Origin: Agelas oroides
Lineage: Eukaryota; Porifera; Demospongiae; Agelasida; Agelasidae
Assembly (NCBI GenBank): GCA_949130485.1
Contig: OX422192.1
Location: 778,218 to 842,217 of the forward strand
Reading direction: 5' to 3'
Length of the DNA stretch: 64,000 nucleotides
Shown here: positions 1 to 10,470 of the stretch, piece by piece
How the letters are laid out: each line of letters opens with the position of its first letter
Position numbering within the stretch: the first letter of the stretch is position 1
Program-made: the position numbers and the translations under genes
The notes under the pieces: model-generated
What the model was told of the DNA's origin: nothing
Database searches by the model: none
What the model saw: only the letters and a program-made list of their open reading frames with translations

Positions 1-199
1 AGCCATTGTGGCTATTATCTAAAGCCTTAGATTGCAGTGGGTTATCACCAGATAGCTACACAAGTTATTCATGATTATGAATATCATCTCAGGTACTACC
101 AGGTACTCTACTATCTATGATGATCTTACACATGTAGCAAAATTCAAATTCAAATTCTGTGACCTTGCAGAACCAAAGTTAGTACCTGGCTGCTGAGTT

Positions 200-236
200 T
201 CTGAGTGTCTACTGTCCACAGAGTGACAAAACAAAG
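200..236 (+). other. putative non-coding 5' exon end of TRAF copy A
   Basis: The segment ending ACAAAG before GTGAGT (donor at 237) is conserved before all five TRAF copies at the same relative place. The matching acceptor is the CAG directly before the start codon at 588. No ATG lies in the exon piece, so it would be 5' untranslated. Its 5' end (transcription start) cannot be seen. Confidence 0.5.
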
Positions 237-302
237 GTGAGTTTACTGCTGGACATTAATGCCAATAATGGAACAAGAATGTTGATGAGAAAAAGACGTT
301 GA

Positions 303-374
303 GATCCAGCCAGGATTTGAACCTGAGTCTTCTGAATTCCGGTCAGATGCTCTTACCAACTGAGCCACTGGAGC
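303..374 (-). repeat. tRNA-like (tRNA-derived) sequence, copy 1
   Basis: Read on the minus strand this folds as a near-complete cloverleaf. The acceptor arms GCTCCAG and CTGGATC pair at 6 of 7 positions. There is a GCTC/GAGC D-stem with AGTTGGTAA loop, a TCTGA/TCAGA anticodon stem, and a T-arm with loop TTCAAAT. The anticodon loop has C instead of U33, so a working tRNA is doubtful and a tRNA-derived SINE or tRNA pseudogene is likelier. It lies in the putative 5' UTR intron of TRAF copy A. Confidence 0.6.
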
Positions 375-587
375 TCTGCCACTGGAGCAGAGGATAGGGG
401 GCATTTATCCATAGGCACAGTTCAATTCCCATGCTGGATCCCTGGTACTAGATGTAGGCATTGACTCTGCATAGAAAGTACCAAAGTATTGTTTGCTGCA
501 ACCAGTAGACTAGCAGCAGCCACTTTGCATTATTGCCATCCTTGTACAGTTGTGTTACAACATAGCTACATGTTGTCTCTGTGACAG

Positions 588-1380
588 ATGGCTTCAACTG
601 GTCAAATGACTGGTGGATATGACTGCAATTTTGTGGAGATACCACCAGACAAGCTGATCTGTCAGATCTGCCTTCTGGTATCCGCTACCCCACACCAAGT
701 GACATGCTGTGGGAGGGTCTACTGCAAAGACTGCCTGAATGAACACAAGAGACACTCCAGGGCTTGCCCAAACTGCCGAAAAAGAGGTCGTAACTTCCCT
801 GACACCAGAGGTGAGTGAGACAGTCAGTCTCGTAGCTTACTAGCTACAAATTCCTCCTGGATTTCTTCCCCTAGGTGAACAAGAAGTCAAGTCACTTAAG
901 GTCATGTGCAGCAACTGTGGAAATGGGTGTCGCTGGGTGGGAGAGTTACGATCCCTGGACAACCATCTCATAACATGTGCATATGCACTCCTCAGCTGCC
1001 CAAATGAGTGCATGGAGAACAACGAGGAAGTGAAGTTATTACATTATAAGCTAGCCCACCACCTCCAAACGTGTGCCAATCGCCAGCACCTGTGTCCCCA
1101 CTGCAAGGCCACTGGAAGATACCGTGACATAACCACCACTCATCTTGGCATATGTCCAAGGGTCAAAGTCCCCTGTCCCAACAGTGAGTGTTGGGCCTCA
1201 GTACCTCGCTGTGATCTTTCAAAGCATCGATCAACGTGTCAGTTTGAGGCAGTGCCATGCAAATATGCAGAAATTGGCTGTAAAGAAGTGTCGCTTCGCA
1301 AAGATTTAAAACAACACGAGAATGATGTAATCCTTCATCTTCACCTTGCAATAGAGACTGTCAATGAACAAACTATGTAA
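588..1380 (+). CDS. TRAF-like protein, copy A, lacking MATH domain
   Basis: Two exons, 588-810 and 875-1380, join in phase 1 (GT at 811, AG at 873-874). The product has an N-terminal RING-type finger (Cys pairs around residues 24-62) followed by several TRAF-type zinc fingers rich in Cys and His. It then ends after ETVNEQTM at a TAA. Copies B, D and E continue here into a short coiled coil and a MATH domain, so about 175 residues are missing. A RING plus zinc-finger protein without MATH could still act as a decoy or ubiquitin ligase fragment, but this is inference; decay after a recombination at 1370 is equally possible. Sequence up to 1369 is identical to copy D. The start codon follows the splice acceptor directly. 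Confidence 0.75.
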
Positions 1381-2100
1381 GACAAAAAGGCAAGCAGGTA
1401 GGTAGATAGGGCTCCCAGAGGATACAATCAACTTGGTGATATTCCCAGTATCTGAAGGATGATTACCACACAAGTTGATGGCAATAATTTCATGAGCTAC
1501 TGTAAGAGACATTGTGTAGCTATGTGCTCTAAATTGTGAGTATTACTAGTGTGTGGATGATGATTTTGAATTTGGCTCAAGCCCAATCAAGGATTTCTGT
1601 TCCTCTGGCAGTGTGTTTCTGTTCATTCGAGGAAACAATGTCTGCCATGGTCCTTCAAAAGAGAGTTTTCCTTCACACACAAAGGTTGCTGAACTGGCAG
1701 ATAAAAACCATTATAAATACACAAATACATTTCCACAAGAGTGTGGCAAACAGGAGGGTGGTGGATGGTGTGGGAAGTGTAGATCAATTACCATCACATT
1801 AAGGCACAATCTGCTATGATTGCCCAACACCTTAGCACGAGGTACATAATCGTTTGGGAGGTCTCAGTCACTTGACGTTTTCAGGAAAGCAGAGCTGCCA
1901 AACCCTCTCCTGCCCCTCAGCAAACGTTGCCCAGCAGCTGGAGCCTGGCTTGCACCAGTGCCATAACCATGGGACTCTCCAAGGATATCACAAGTACACT
2001 GATAGAAGGCTAATGACCCAGGCAATTATGTCACCTTCCCTGGCAGGTGGAATATTTTACTTAGTCCAAACCTAATCTCCATGAAATCCCTGTAAACCAG
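1380..2100 (+). pseudogene. decayed MATH-domain 3' end of a TRAF gene
   Basis: From about 1630 to 1800 the DNA can be aligned by eye to the MATH-coding part of copies B, D and E: a ccatgg(t/c)ccttca block, the lead to a CTGGCAGAT-like block, catttccacaagag, and ggagggtggtggat. Reading frames are broken by indels. The 3' flank (1440-1620) resembles the flank downstream of copy D (9960-10130). It is the relic of a sixth TRAF unit or of the lost end of copy A. Confidence 0.6.
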
Positions 2101-2560
2101 GCACTATGGCCATTCTCTTCCACAGTAGGCCATCACAGATAGCTATACTGTTAGTTATTCATGATTCACATGAACATCAGTAACTAACACACAAACATAG
2201 CTTACACATGAATTAACTCTTTATGGTAAACACTCCACGATTAATGCTTTTAGACATTCATTTTTTTTTTGTATGTTTTCCTTTTTTTGTGGAATTCCCT
2301 TCCTTTAAGCATAGCCAGTGTTCGCTACTTCTTATGATTCTTAACTTGAATTGCACTCATATATTTTTTTAAGTATAGTCGATAAATTAATTATTTGTAT
2401 CTAGCAGCACTTTACTCATTTTGTCTGGTATGTTTGTGTAGGGAAGTACTCCAAATAGGATTACTTATGTATAATCATGAATAAAATGATATTACAGTAC
2501 ATTCCAATATTAACAAAAGTGTCCTCCCCCATTTTTATGTTACATACAGAAGCAAAGTTA
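2101..2560. other. AT-rich spacer between TRAF copies A and B
   Basis: No open frame or RNA gene is evident. The stretch is AT-rich with T-runs near 2260-2290. An AATAAA lies near 2479 but is too far from copy A to assign with confidence. Confidence 0.5.
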
Positions 2561-2565
2561 GTAGC

Positions 2566-2609
2566 TCATTTTCTGAGTGTGTCAATTGCCACAGTGTGAC
2601 ACAGCACAA
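2566..2609 (+). other. putative non-coding 5' exon end of TRAF copy B
   Basis: Homologous to the segment before copy A. It ends CACAA before GTAAGT (donor at 2610). The acceptor is TGTAACAG directly before the ATG at 2683, giving a 73-nt intron. Copy B lacks the tRNA-like insertion present in the same intron of copies A, C and D. Confidence 0.5.
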
Positions 2610-2682
2610 GTAAGTTTACTGCCTGACATGAATGTATTGTCATCATTGCATACACAGTGTAGTTCTTGTTTGTCTGTAACAG

Positions 2683-4006
2683 ATGGCTTCCAATGTTCCC
2701 GGGTATGACTGCAAGTTCGTGGGCACACCACCAGACAAACTGGTGTGTCAGATCTGCCTTCTTGTGGCCCACACCCCACACCAAGTGATGTGTTGTGGAA
2801 AGGTCTACTGCAAAGCCTGTCTGGATGAACACAAGAAACATTCTTACACTTGCCCAAACTGCAGGGAAAGAGGACAGGACTTTGCTGACACCAGAGGTGA
2901 GTTAACTTCAGACAGGTCAAAACATGCGATATAACTTCCTACTGTATTTCTTCCTTTTAGGTGAGCAGGAAATCAAGTCACTTAAAGTCAAATGCAACAA
3001 CAGTGAGAACGGGTGTGGCTGGGTGGGGGAGTTGCAGTCCCTGAACGACCATCTCACCACATGTGAGTACACTCTTCTTCACTGCCAAAATGAGTGTACA
3101 AAGGAAGAGAGACTCTTGCGCTGTGATTTAGATGATCATCTCAAGGACAAGTGTCCCAATCGCCAGTACCAGTGTCCCTACTGCAAGGACACTGGAAGAT
3201 ACTGTGATATAACAACCACTCATCTTGATACATGTCCAAAGGTCAAAATCCCCTGCCTTAATAGTGAGTGCAAGGCCTTAGTGCTCCGCTGTGACCTTGC
3301 AGATCATCAATCCAAATGTCCATTTGAGAAGGTACCATGCAAGTATGCAGGAATTGGTTGTAAGGAAGAGCCACTTCGCAAAGATTTACTGCAACATGAG
3401 GATGATGACACATTCCACCTCCGCCTTGCAGTAGAGACTATCAACAAACAGCAGAAGGAAATCAATGATTTGCAGGAGACGAAAGCAGACAAAGAAGAGC
3501 AGAAAGTAAATATCATAGCTGGTCATGGTGATCCATGTGTATTCAATATGACAAAGTTCAACCGACACAAGTCCTCCACACAAGCATGGTACAGTCCTCC
3601 ATTCTACACCAACCCTGGAGGTTACAAGATGTGTATCATGGTTTATGCCAATGGGTGTGGTGATGCTGCAGACACTCATGTGTCAGTGTTTCCCTGCCTG
3701 ATGCGAGGGAAGAATGATGACAACCTGCCATGGCCCTTCAGAGAAGAGGTCACCATCACACTGCTCAACCAACTGGCAGATGAGAACCACCATACCAGTA
3801 TAGTCTCATTTCCACCAGACCATGAGGCAAGCAGAAGGGTAGTGAGAGGTGAGAGGGCTCCCACGGGATATGGATGGTCTAAATTCATCTCCCATAGTCA
3901 ACTTGATTATGATGCAGCACAGTATCTAAAAAGGGACTGTCTCTACTTTCGAATTGAAGTGAAGGCCCCCGAACCAGTGAAGCCCTGGCTAACTTGCACT
4001 GTTTAA
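2683..4006 (+). CDS. TRAF-like RING/zinc-finger/MATH protein, copy B
   Basis: Exons 2683-2896 and 2961-4006 join in phase 1 to give 419 residues. The RING-type finger spans about residues 22-60 (CQIC, CCGKVYCKAC, CPNC). TRAF-type zinc fingers run to about residue 240. A short helical, coiled-coil-prone stretch (INKQQKEINDLQETK) precedes the C-terminal MATH domain, about residues 265-419, with conserved WYSPPFYTNPGGYKMC and WPF motifs. TRAF proteins are cytoplasmic adaptors: MATH trimers bind receptors or adaptors while RING and fingers recruit ubiquitin machinery. The usual RING histidine is Lys here (residue 40), so ligase activity is uncertain. No lesions are seen, making this probably the best intact member of the cluster. 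Confidence 0.88.
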
Positions 4007-4499
4007 AAGTTGCCACATGAGATCGCCACAAATTGACCTACTAGATTGCACAGACCTAGATCGAAGTAATACTTAGTTGTTTTGTTTTTGTTATTTATGT
4101 GTGTACAAATTCAGCTATGACTCAAAAGGTTGCTATTACTATTCCTTCGTAATACCATATACAGGGGCTAGTTATCAATCACAGTTTAATTAAAGTTGCC
4201 ACACGAGACTATGACAGACCTAAGTATTGCATTACCTGTTGTGTTGCTGCTAGATGACTCAAGAGGTTGCTGTTGGCTAATTGTAGAGGAGTTGTAATGT
4301 ATAAATATCACCATAGTACAAAGCTACACTGAAAAATATCACAAGTTTGTTGACATCTGCCCAGGGCAACAAATGAGTGATTGATATTTTTCCAGTACAG
4401 TTTGGTACCACAGTGATAATAATATACAAACCTCTGATTTCATTGCATGTTCAGATGTAGCGTGTGATTTGTAGCACCTAATCCAAATTCTCACAAGAC

Positions 4500-4760
4500 T
4501 TGCAGTACAATTTTTTTTTAGAAGCTGCACTTAAAATGCTTCTCCATTCACTTCCGTACATTTTTTATCTAGCTACCCTCCTGCTTGCCTCTCTGTTTCA
4601 GTTTGCAATACTGATACTATTGTTTATCATACATCTGACTCAAGACAATATTACATTCATTTCCCATAATCATAATCGACTTGACAATGCAGACCAGAAT
4701 TATCAGTATGTGAAAGATGACTGCCTCTACTTTCAGATTAAGTACAAGCTGCCGAAATAA
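4500..4760 (+). pseudogene. relic of MATH-domain C-terminus
   Basis: The 3' half (about 4680-4760) encodes NADQNYQYVKDDCLYFQIKY, closely matching the end of the MATH domain in copies C and E. Upstream similarity is lost in an AT-rich run. The 3' flank then resembles the flanks after copies A and D (a gtgtgtagat(t)att(t)gga block near 4975). It marks another dead TRAF unit between B and C. Confidence 0.7.
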
Positions 4761-5374
4761 CAAAGTCCTGGCTGACCTAGTCTCAAACCCAGGGCTCGAG
4801 ACTATGATTGACCATGCACCGTTTAAAGTCACTATACATGGGACCACCACAGACCTAACAAGATCATCAATATAGGAACACATAACTTGAATTCAGGAGC
4901 TAGGTAATACAAAGTTAATAATGTAAGACATATTATTATGCATGTTCTCTGAACTGTGAGTCAGGGTTTTTCTAGTGTGTAGATTATTTGGAGTTGGCTC
5001 TATAGCTCAACCGGTGCATGCTTTCTGTCAATGTGTTCCCAACAGTTAAAGAAGATGATGAGAGTCTACCACCAGTAGAGAGGCTAATGACCTGGGTGTT
5101 TGTCACCTTCCTTGCCTGATAGGTGGAATTAAATCCAAACCAAATCTCCACAATAATGCCCCTGCAGGCCTGGCATTGTGACCGTTCTCTTCCTACTATT
5201 ATCTAAAGCCTTAGATTGCAGTGGGTTATCACCAGATAGCTACCATTAGTTATTCATGGTTATGAATATCACCACAGATACTACCAGGTAGCTACTCTAC
5301 TATCTATAATAATCTTACAAGTGTAGCAAATTTAGATTTTGTGACCTTGCAGAACCAAAGTTAGTACATGGCTG

Positions 5375-5418
5375 CTGAGTTTCTGAGTATCTACTATCCA
5401 CAGAGTGACAAAACAAAG
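5375..5418 (+). other. putative non-coding 5' exon end of TRAF copy C
   Basis: Conserved ACAAAG before GTAAGT (donor at 5419), as in copies A and D. The acceptor is the TGACAG before the ATG at 5757. Confidence 0.45.
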
Positions 5419-5483
5419 GTAAGTTTACTGCTGGACATCAATGGAACAAGAATGTTGATGAGAAAAAGAAAAATAGACATTGA

Positions 5484-5555
5484 GATCCAGCCAGGATTTG
5501 AACCTGGGTCTTCTGAATTCTGGTCAGATGCTCTTACCAACTGAGCCACTGGAGC
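5484..5555 (-). repeat. tRNA-like (tRNA-derived) sequence, copy 2
   Basis: Same 72-nt cloverleaf-capable sequence as at 303-374. The T-stem here is a perfect CCAGG/CCTGG. It differs by a few bases in the anticodon loop, and U33 is again C. It sits at the same intron position, so it entered before the A/C/D copies separated. Confidence 0.6.
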
Positions 5556-5756
5556 TCTGACATTGGAGCAGAGGATAGATGGCCATAGACACAGTTCAAT
5601 TCCCAGGCTGGATCTCTGGTAGACATTGACTCTGCACAGTAAGTACTGTTCGCTGCAACCAGTAGACTTGGTATTAGCAACAGCCATTTTCTATGTGTTG
5701 CCATCCTTGTACAGTTGTGTTACAACATAGCTAGCTACATGTTGTCTCTGTGACAG

Positions 5757-7129
5757 ATGGCTTCCATTGCTTGAACAACTGGTGGATATGACTGCAATTT
5801 TGTGGAGACGCCACCAGACAAGCTGATCTGTCAGATCTGCCTTCTTGTATCCGCTACCCCACACCAAGTGACATGCTGTGGGATGGTCTACTGCAAAGCC
5901 TGCCTGGATGAACACAAGAAACGCTCCAGCACTTGCCCAAATTGCAGGAAAAGAGGACAGCACTTCCCTGACACCAGAGGTAAGTGAACTTCAGACAATT
6001 CTTAATCCATGAAACAACATACTGCTTAACATAACTTCCTGCTGTTTGTTCTTCTTCCGAGGTAAGTGAACTTCAGATGGCAATACATGCTGCATAACCC
6101 TCCTCTATTTCTTCCCGAATAGCTGAGCAGGAAATCAAGTCACTTAAGGTCAAATGCAGCAACAGGGAGAATGGGTGTGACAAGGAAGGGGAGTTGCGAT
6201 CCCTGAACGACCACCTCACCACATGTGGATACGCCCTCCTTCGCTGCCCAAACAAGTGTATGGACAAAAAGATATTACGCCGTGACCTAGACCAGCACCT
6301 CAAGGACAAGTGTCCAAATCGCCAGTACCAGTGTCCCCACTGTAGGACCACTGGAAGATACTGTGATATAACAACCACTCATCTTTACACGTGTCCAAAG
6401 GTGGATATTCACTGCCCTAATACTGACTGCAAGGCCTCAGTGACTCGGTGTAATCTTTCCAATCATCGATCAACATGTCAGTTTGAGAAGGTACCATGCA
6501 AATATGTGGGAATTGGTTGTAGAAAAGAGCTACTGCGCAAAGACTTAGAACAACATGAGAATGATGCAATCCTCCACCTCCACCTTGCCATAGAGACTGT
6601 CAACAAACAGCAGGAGGAGATGAAAATAATGTGTGACACTATCACAGCTGGTCAAGCTGGTCCATGTGTACTCAAAATGCCCAAGTTCAACCAGCACATA
6701 ACATCTAAATGAGCATGGTACAGTCCTCCATTCTACACTCACCTGGGAGGGTATAAGATGTGTGTCAGGGTTGATGCCAATGGGTATGGTGAAGGTGCAG
6801 GCACTCATGTCTCAGTGTTTGCTTTCCTCATTAAAGGGAGAAATGATGACAACTTGCCGTGGCCCTTCACAGGAAAGGTCACCTTCATGCTCCTCAACCA
6901 GCTGACAGATGAGAACCACCACAGACGTTCAGTTTCATTTCCACAAGACGACAGGAGGGTAGTGGGTGGTGGGAGAGCATACACTGGGCATGGACAGTAT
7001 AAATTCATTTCTCAGTATCAACTTGCTCATGATGCAGACCAGAATCACCAATATCTGAAGAATGACTGCCTCTACTTTAAAATCAAAGTACACGTCACCA
7101 AAGCAATGAAGCTGACATGCACAGTTTAA
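5757..7129 (+). pseudogene. TRAF-like gene, copy C, with two in-frame TGA codons
   Basis: Exons 5757-5979 and 6123-7129 align with copies B, D and E over the whole RING, zinc-finger and MATH length. Codon 6 of exon 1 is TGA (ATGGCTTCCATTGCTTGA), and a second TGA at 6710-6712 falls where the others have CAA in the start of the MATH domain. No other frameshift is visible and splice sites are kept, so loss of function is recent. Exon 1 and its 5' flank resemble copies A/D. The intron and most of exon 2 are almost the same as copy E, including replacement of the RWVGE segment by DKEGE. Copy C is therefore a mosaic, best explained by gene conversion. Confidence 0.85.
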
Positions 7130-7283
7130 GGTTAACATTGCCCCATGAGGTTGCCACAGACCTGACTAAATTGTAACTGATAAAAGCATATTGTATGGCT
7201 AGCTATTACACTACTGCATGTATACAAACTCAACGGATGACAACAGATTACTATTAGTATTACTTGACCATACCATATAGAGT

Positions 7284-7385
7284 TAGCCTCGTTCCCAGGC
7301 CTCCCCCGGTTTTACCTTCCGCTCCTGTGTATTATTGTGAACGCAAACGGAAGGTAAAAATGGGGGAGGCCTGGGAACGAGGCTA
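7284..7385. mobile_element. 102-bp inverted-repeat element (TAGCC family) with 9-bp target repeat
   Basis: Ends TAGCCTCGTTCCCAGGC and its complement flank a nearly full hairpin. The direct repeat ATATAGAGT lies on both sides (7275-7283 and 7386-7394). The interior (grttttaccttccg type arms) differs from most other family members. Confidence 0.85.
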
Positions 7386-7579
7386 ATATAGAGTAGCTTG
7401 TGGTGATAAAGGTAGTGTTGCATACTGTGTAAGGCAGAGAAACAAGCTGGAGGATAGATAATGATGGAGCTCCCAGAGGATACGTACAGATGCATGGTCC
7501 ACATTTAATCAAAATGATGATGCAGCACAAAATTAGCAGGATGACTGTATCTAAAGTAAAGTAGCTATATAGCCTCAAA

Positions 7580-7697
7580 TAAGCCTCATTCCTAGGTCTC
7601 TCCTTTTTTACCTTTCGTTTGCATTCACTTCCACTCGGACCACTCCCATGTATTATTGTGAACAGGTAAAAGCGGGGAAGGCCTGGGAACAAAGTTA
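7580..7697. mobile_element. degenerate TAGCC-family inverted-repeat element
   Basis: Begins aagcctcattcctagg and ends ggcctgggaacaaagtta. Its interior resembles the element at 7284-7385 (ttttacctttcg arm, tgtattattgtgaac). No clear direct repeat remains. Confidence 0.55.
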
Positions 7698-8246
7698 TGC
7701 TAAAATAGCAAAGCCATGCATGGCTGCCGTGCACTGTTTAAAGTCACCACATGAGACCACCACAGACCTAACTAGATCAAACATGCACATAACTTGATGG
7801 CAATAATTTTAGGAGCTAGATTGAAAGTAGCTACTGTAAGAGACATTAAGTACGTGCTTTGACTTGTGAGCCAGTATATTAGTATGTTACAGCAGACAAT
7901 TATTTGGAACTACACTCAAGCTCAATTTTTTTTTTTCCGGACAATGTGCTTGAAAGGAAGATGATGAGAATCTGCCACTGGTAGAGAGGATAAGTGGAAT
8001 AAGTAATCCAATCCAAATCTCCATGGAGAAGAAGCCTCCTGTAGGCCAGCCATTGTGGCTATTATCTAAAGCCTTAGATTGCAGTGGGTTATCACCAGAT
8101 AGCTACACAAGTTATTCATGATTATGAATATCATCTCAGGTACTACCAGGTACTCTACTATCTATGATGATCTTACACATGTAGCAAAATTCAAATTCAA
8201 ATTCTGTGACCTTGCAGAACCAAAGTTAGTACCTGGCTGCTGAGTT

Positions 8247-8283
8247 TCTGAGTGTCTACTGTCCACAGAGTGACAAAACAAAG
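8247..8283 (+). other. putative non-coding 5' exon end of TRAF copy D
   Basis: Identical to 200-236. The donor GTGAGT starts at 8284, and the intron would end at the CAG before the ATG at 8635. Confidence 0.5.
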
Positions 8284-8349
8284 GTGAGTTTACTGCTGGA
8301 CATTAATGCCAATAATGGAACAAGAATGTTGATGAGAAAAAGACGTTGA

Positions 8350-8421
8350 GATCCAGCCAGGATTTGAACCTGAGTCTTCTGAATTCCGGTCAGATGCTCT
8401 TACCAACTGAGCCACTGGAGC
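8350..8421 (-). repeat. tRNA-like (tRNA-derived) sequence, copy 3
   Basis: Identical to 303-374, as part of the duplicated block. Confidence 0.6.
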
Positions 8422-8634
8422 TCTGCCACTGGAGCAGAGGATAGGGGGCATTTATCCATAGGCACAGTTCAATTCCCATGCTGGATCCCTGGTACTAGAT
8501 GTAGGCATTGACTCTGCATAGAAAGTACCAAAGTATTGTTTGCTGCAACCAGTAGACTAGCAGCAGCCACTTTGCATTATTGCCATCCTTGTACAGTTGT
8601 GTTACAACATAGCTACATGTTGTCTCTGTGACAG

Positions 8635-9949
8635 ATGGCTTCAACTGGTCAAATGACTGGTGGATATGACTGCAATTTTGTGGAGATACCACCAGACAAG
8701 CTGATCTGTCAGATCTGCCTTCTGGTATCCGCTACCCCACACCAAGTGACATGCTGTGGGAGGGTCTACTGCAAAGACTGCCTGAATGAACACAAGAGAC
8801 ACTCCAGGGCTTGCCCAAACTGCCGAAAAAGAGGTCGTAACTTCCCTGACACCAGAGGTGAGTGAGACAGTCAGTCTCGTAGCTTACTAGCTACAAATTC
8901 CTCCTGGATTTCTTCCCCTAGGTGAACAAGAAGTCAAGTCACTTAAGGTCATGTGCAGCAACTGTGGAAATGGGTGTCGCTGGGTGGGAGAGTTACGATC
9001 CCTGGACAACCATCTCATAACATGTGCATATGCACTCCTCAGCTGCCCAAATGAGTGCATGGAGAACAACGAGGAAGTGAAGTTATTACATTATAAGCTA
9101 GCCCACCACCTCCAAACGTGTGCCAATCGCCAGCACCTGTGTCCCCACTGCAAGGCCACTGGAAGATACCGTGACATAACCACCACTCATCTTGGCATAT
9201 GTCCAAGGGTCAAAGTCCCCTGTCCCAACAGTGAGTGTTGGGCCTCAGTACCTCGCTGTGATCTTTCAAAGCATCGATCAACGTGTCAGTTTGAGGCAGT
9301 GCCATGCAAATATGCAGAAATTGGCTGTAAAGAAGTGTCGCTTCGCAAAGATTTAAAACAACACGAGAATGATGTAATCCTTCATCTTCACCTTGCAATA
9401 GAGACTGTCAATGAACAGCAGAAGAAGATGAAGGTAATGGATGAAAAGGTAGTATCCAGTCAAGCTGGGCCACGTGTCTTTAAATTCCCAAAGTACTACC
9501 AACACAAAACATCCTCACAAGAATGGTACAGTCCTCCATTCTACACCAGCCCTGGAGGTTACAAGATGTGTATCAGGGTCGATGCTGATGGGTTTGGTGA
9601 AGGTGCAGGTACTCATGTCTCCGTGTACACTTGCCTTGTGCAAGGAAGGAATGATGACAGCCTGCCATGGCCCTTCACAGGAGAGGTGACCATCACCCTG
9701 CTCAACCAACTGGAAGATGAGAACCACCACACACGTACAATCTCATTTCCACAATACAATGTCGCAAGCATGAGGGTAGTGGATGATGACCGAGGGAGTG
9801 CAATCGGACATAGCAAATTCATTTCCAAAGATAAACTCGATTATGATGCAGCAAAGTATTGCCAGTACCTGAAAGACGATTGTCTCTGTTTTCAAATTGA
9901 AGTAGAAGCTGCTGAACCGGTGAAGCCCTGGCTGACATGCACCATTTAA
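8635..9949 (+). CDS. TRAF-like RING/zinc-finger/MATH protein, copy D
   Basis: Exons 8635-8857 and 8922-9949 join in phase 1 to give 416 residues. The order is RING-type finger (CQIC ... CCGRVYCKDC ... CPNC), TRAF zinc fingers, a short helix (NEQQKKMKVMDEKVVSSQ) and a MATH domain with EWYSPPFYTSPGGYKMC and LPWPF motifs. The RING His position is Arg. It is the full-length counterpart of copy A, whose first 1,369 window bases are identical to it. The expected role is cytoplasmic TRAF adaptor function in receptor or stress signalling; the partner receptors are unknown. Confidence 0.88.
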
Positions 9950-10059
9950 AGTCATGGTGTCACCACAGACCTAAGTAGATCATCACACACCTTATGGCGA
10001 TAATTTTAGGAGCTAGGTTTAAAGTAGTCACTGTAAAATACATTATGTATGTGCTTTGA

Positions 10060-10470
10060 CTTGTGAGTTTTATAGTGTGTGGATGATGATTTGGAATTTG
10101 GTTCAAGCTCAATCAGGGCTTTCTGTTTCTCTGCCAATGTGTTACTGATCATGTGAGAGAAAAAGAAAACAGGCTCAAGTAAAAAATCTCTGCCGTGGTC
10201 CTTCAAAGGAGAGTTTTCCTTCACACACAAAGGTGGGATAAGGACCATTACACATATGCAAATTCATTTCCGCAAGAGTGTGGAAAACAGGAGGGTGGTG
10301 GATAGTGAGGGAGGTGTAAGTAGATCAAATACCATCAAGGAGGCTAATGAGTTATGTCACCTTCCCAGCAGGTGGAATATTTTACTTAATCCAAGGCCTA
10401 ATCTCAAGTCGATCTCTGTAAACCAGGCACTGTGGCCATTCTCTTCCTACATAAAGCAGTATAAGCCATC
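10060..10470 (+). pseudogene. decayed MATH-domain relic downstream of copy D
   Basis: A ccgtggtccttcaaaggaga block, aatTCATTTCCgcaagag and ggagggtggtggatagtg echo the MATH exon of the intact copies with indels. The whole stretch parallels 1550-2080. Thus both A and D are followed by the same dead unit, so the relic predates the split of A and D. Confidence 0.6.

Larger units (their letters stand above)
1..1369. repeat. direct duplication, copy 1 (partner 8048-9416)
   Basis: Positions 1-1369 match 8048-9416 at a constant offset of 8,047 bases. I see no difference across the 5' flank, tRNA-like sequence, coding exon 1, intron and most of exon 2. Similarity stops abruptly inside exon 2 at about 1370, where copy 1 goes to a short foreign tail and copy 2 continues into the MATH domain. 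Such identity, introns included, means a very recent duplication or gene conversion, or an assembly artefact. The left end lies outside the window. Confidence 0.93.
8048..9416. repeat. direct duplication, copy 2 (partner 1-1369)
   Basis: Identical by eye to 1-1369, including the introns and tRNA-like sequence. This copy continues without a break into the MATH part of TRAF copy D, so it looks like the parental arrangement. Confidence 0.93.

Noticed and set aside
303-374. Functional tRNA gene
   Set aside because: Although the cloverleaf is nearly complete, U33 is missing and an acceptor pair is broken, and multiple decayed copies exist. A tRNA-derived repeat is more likely.
5757-7129. Reading the two TGA codons of TRAF copy C as selenocysteine or recoding
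   Set aside because: Paralogues have ordinary codons there (CAA at the second site), no Cys is replaced and no SECIS-like element was noticed. Simple nonsense mutation is enough.
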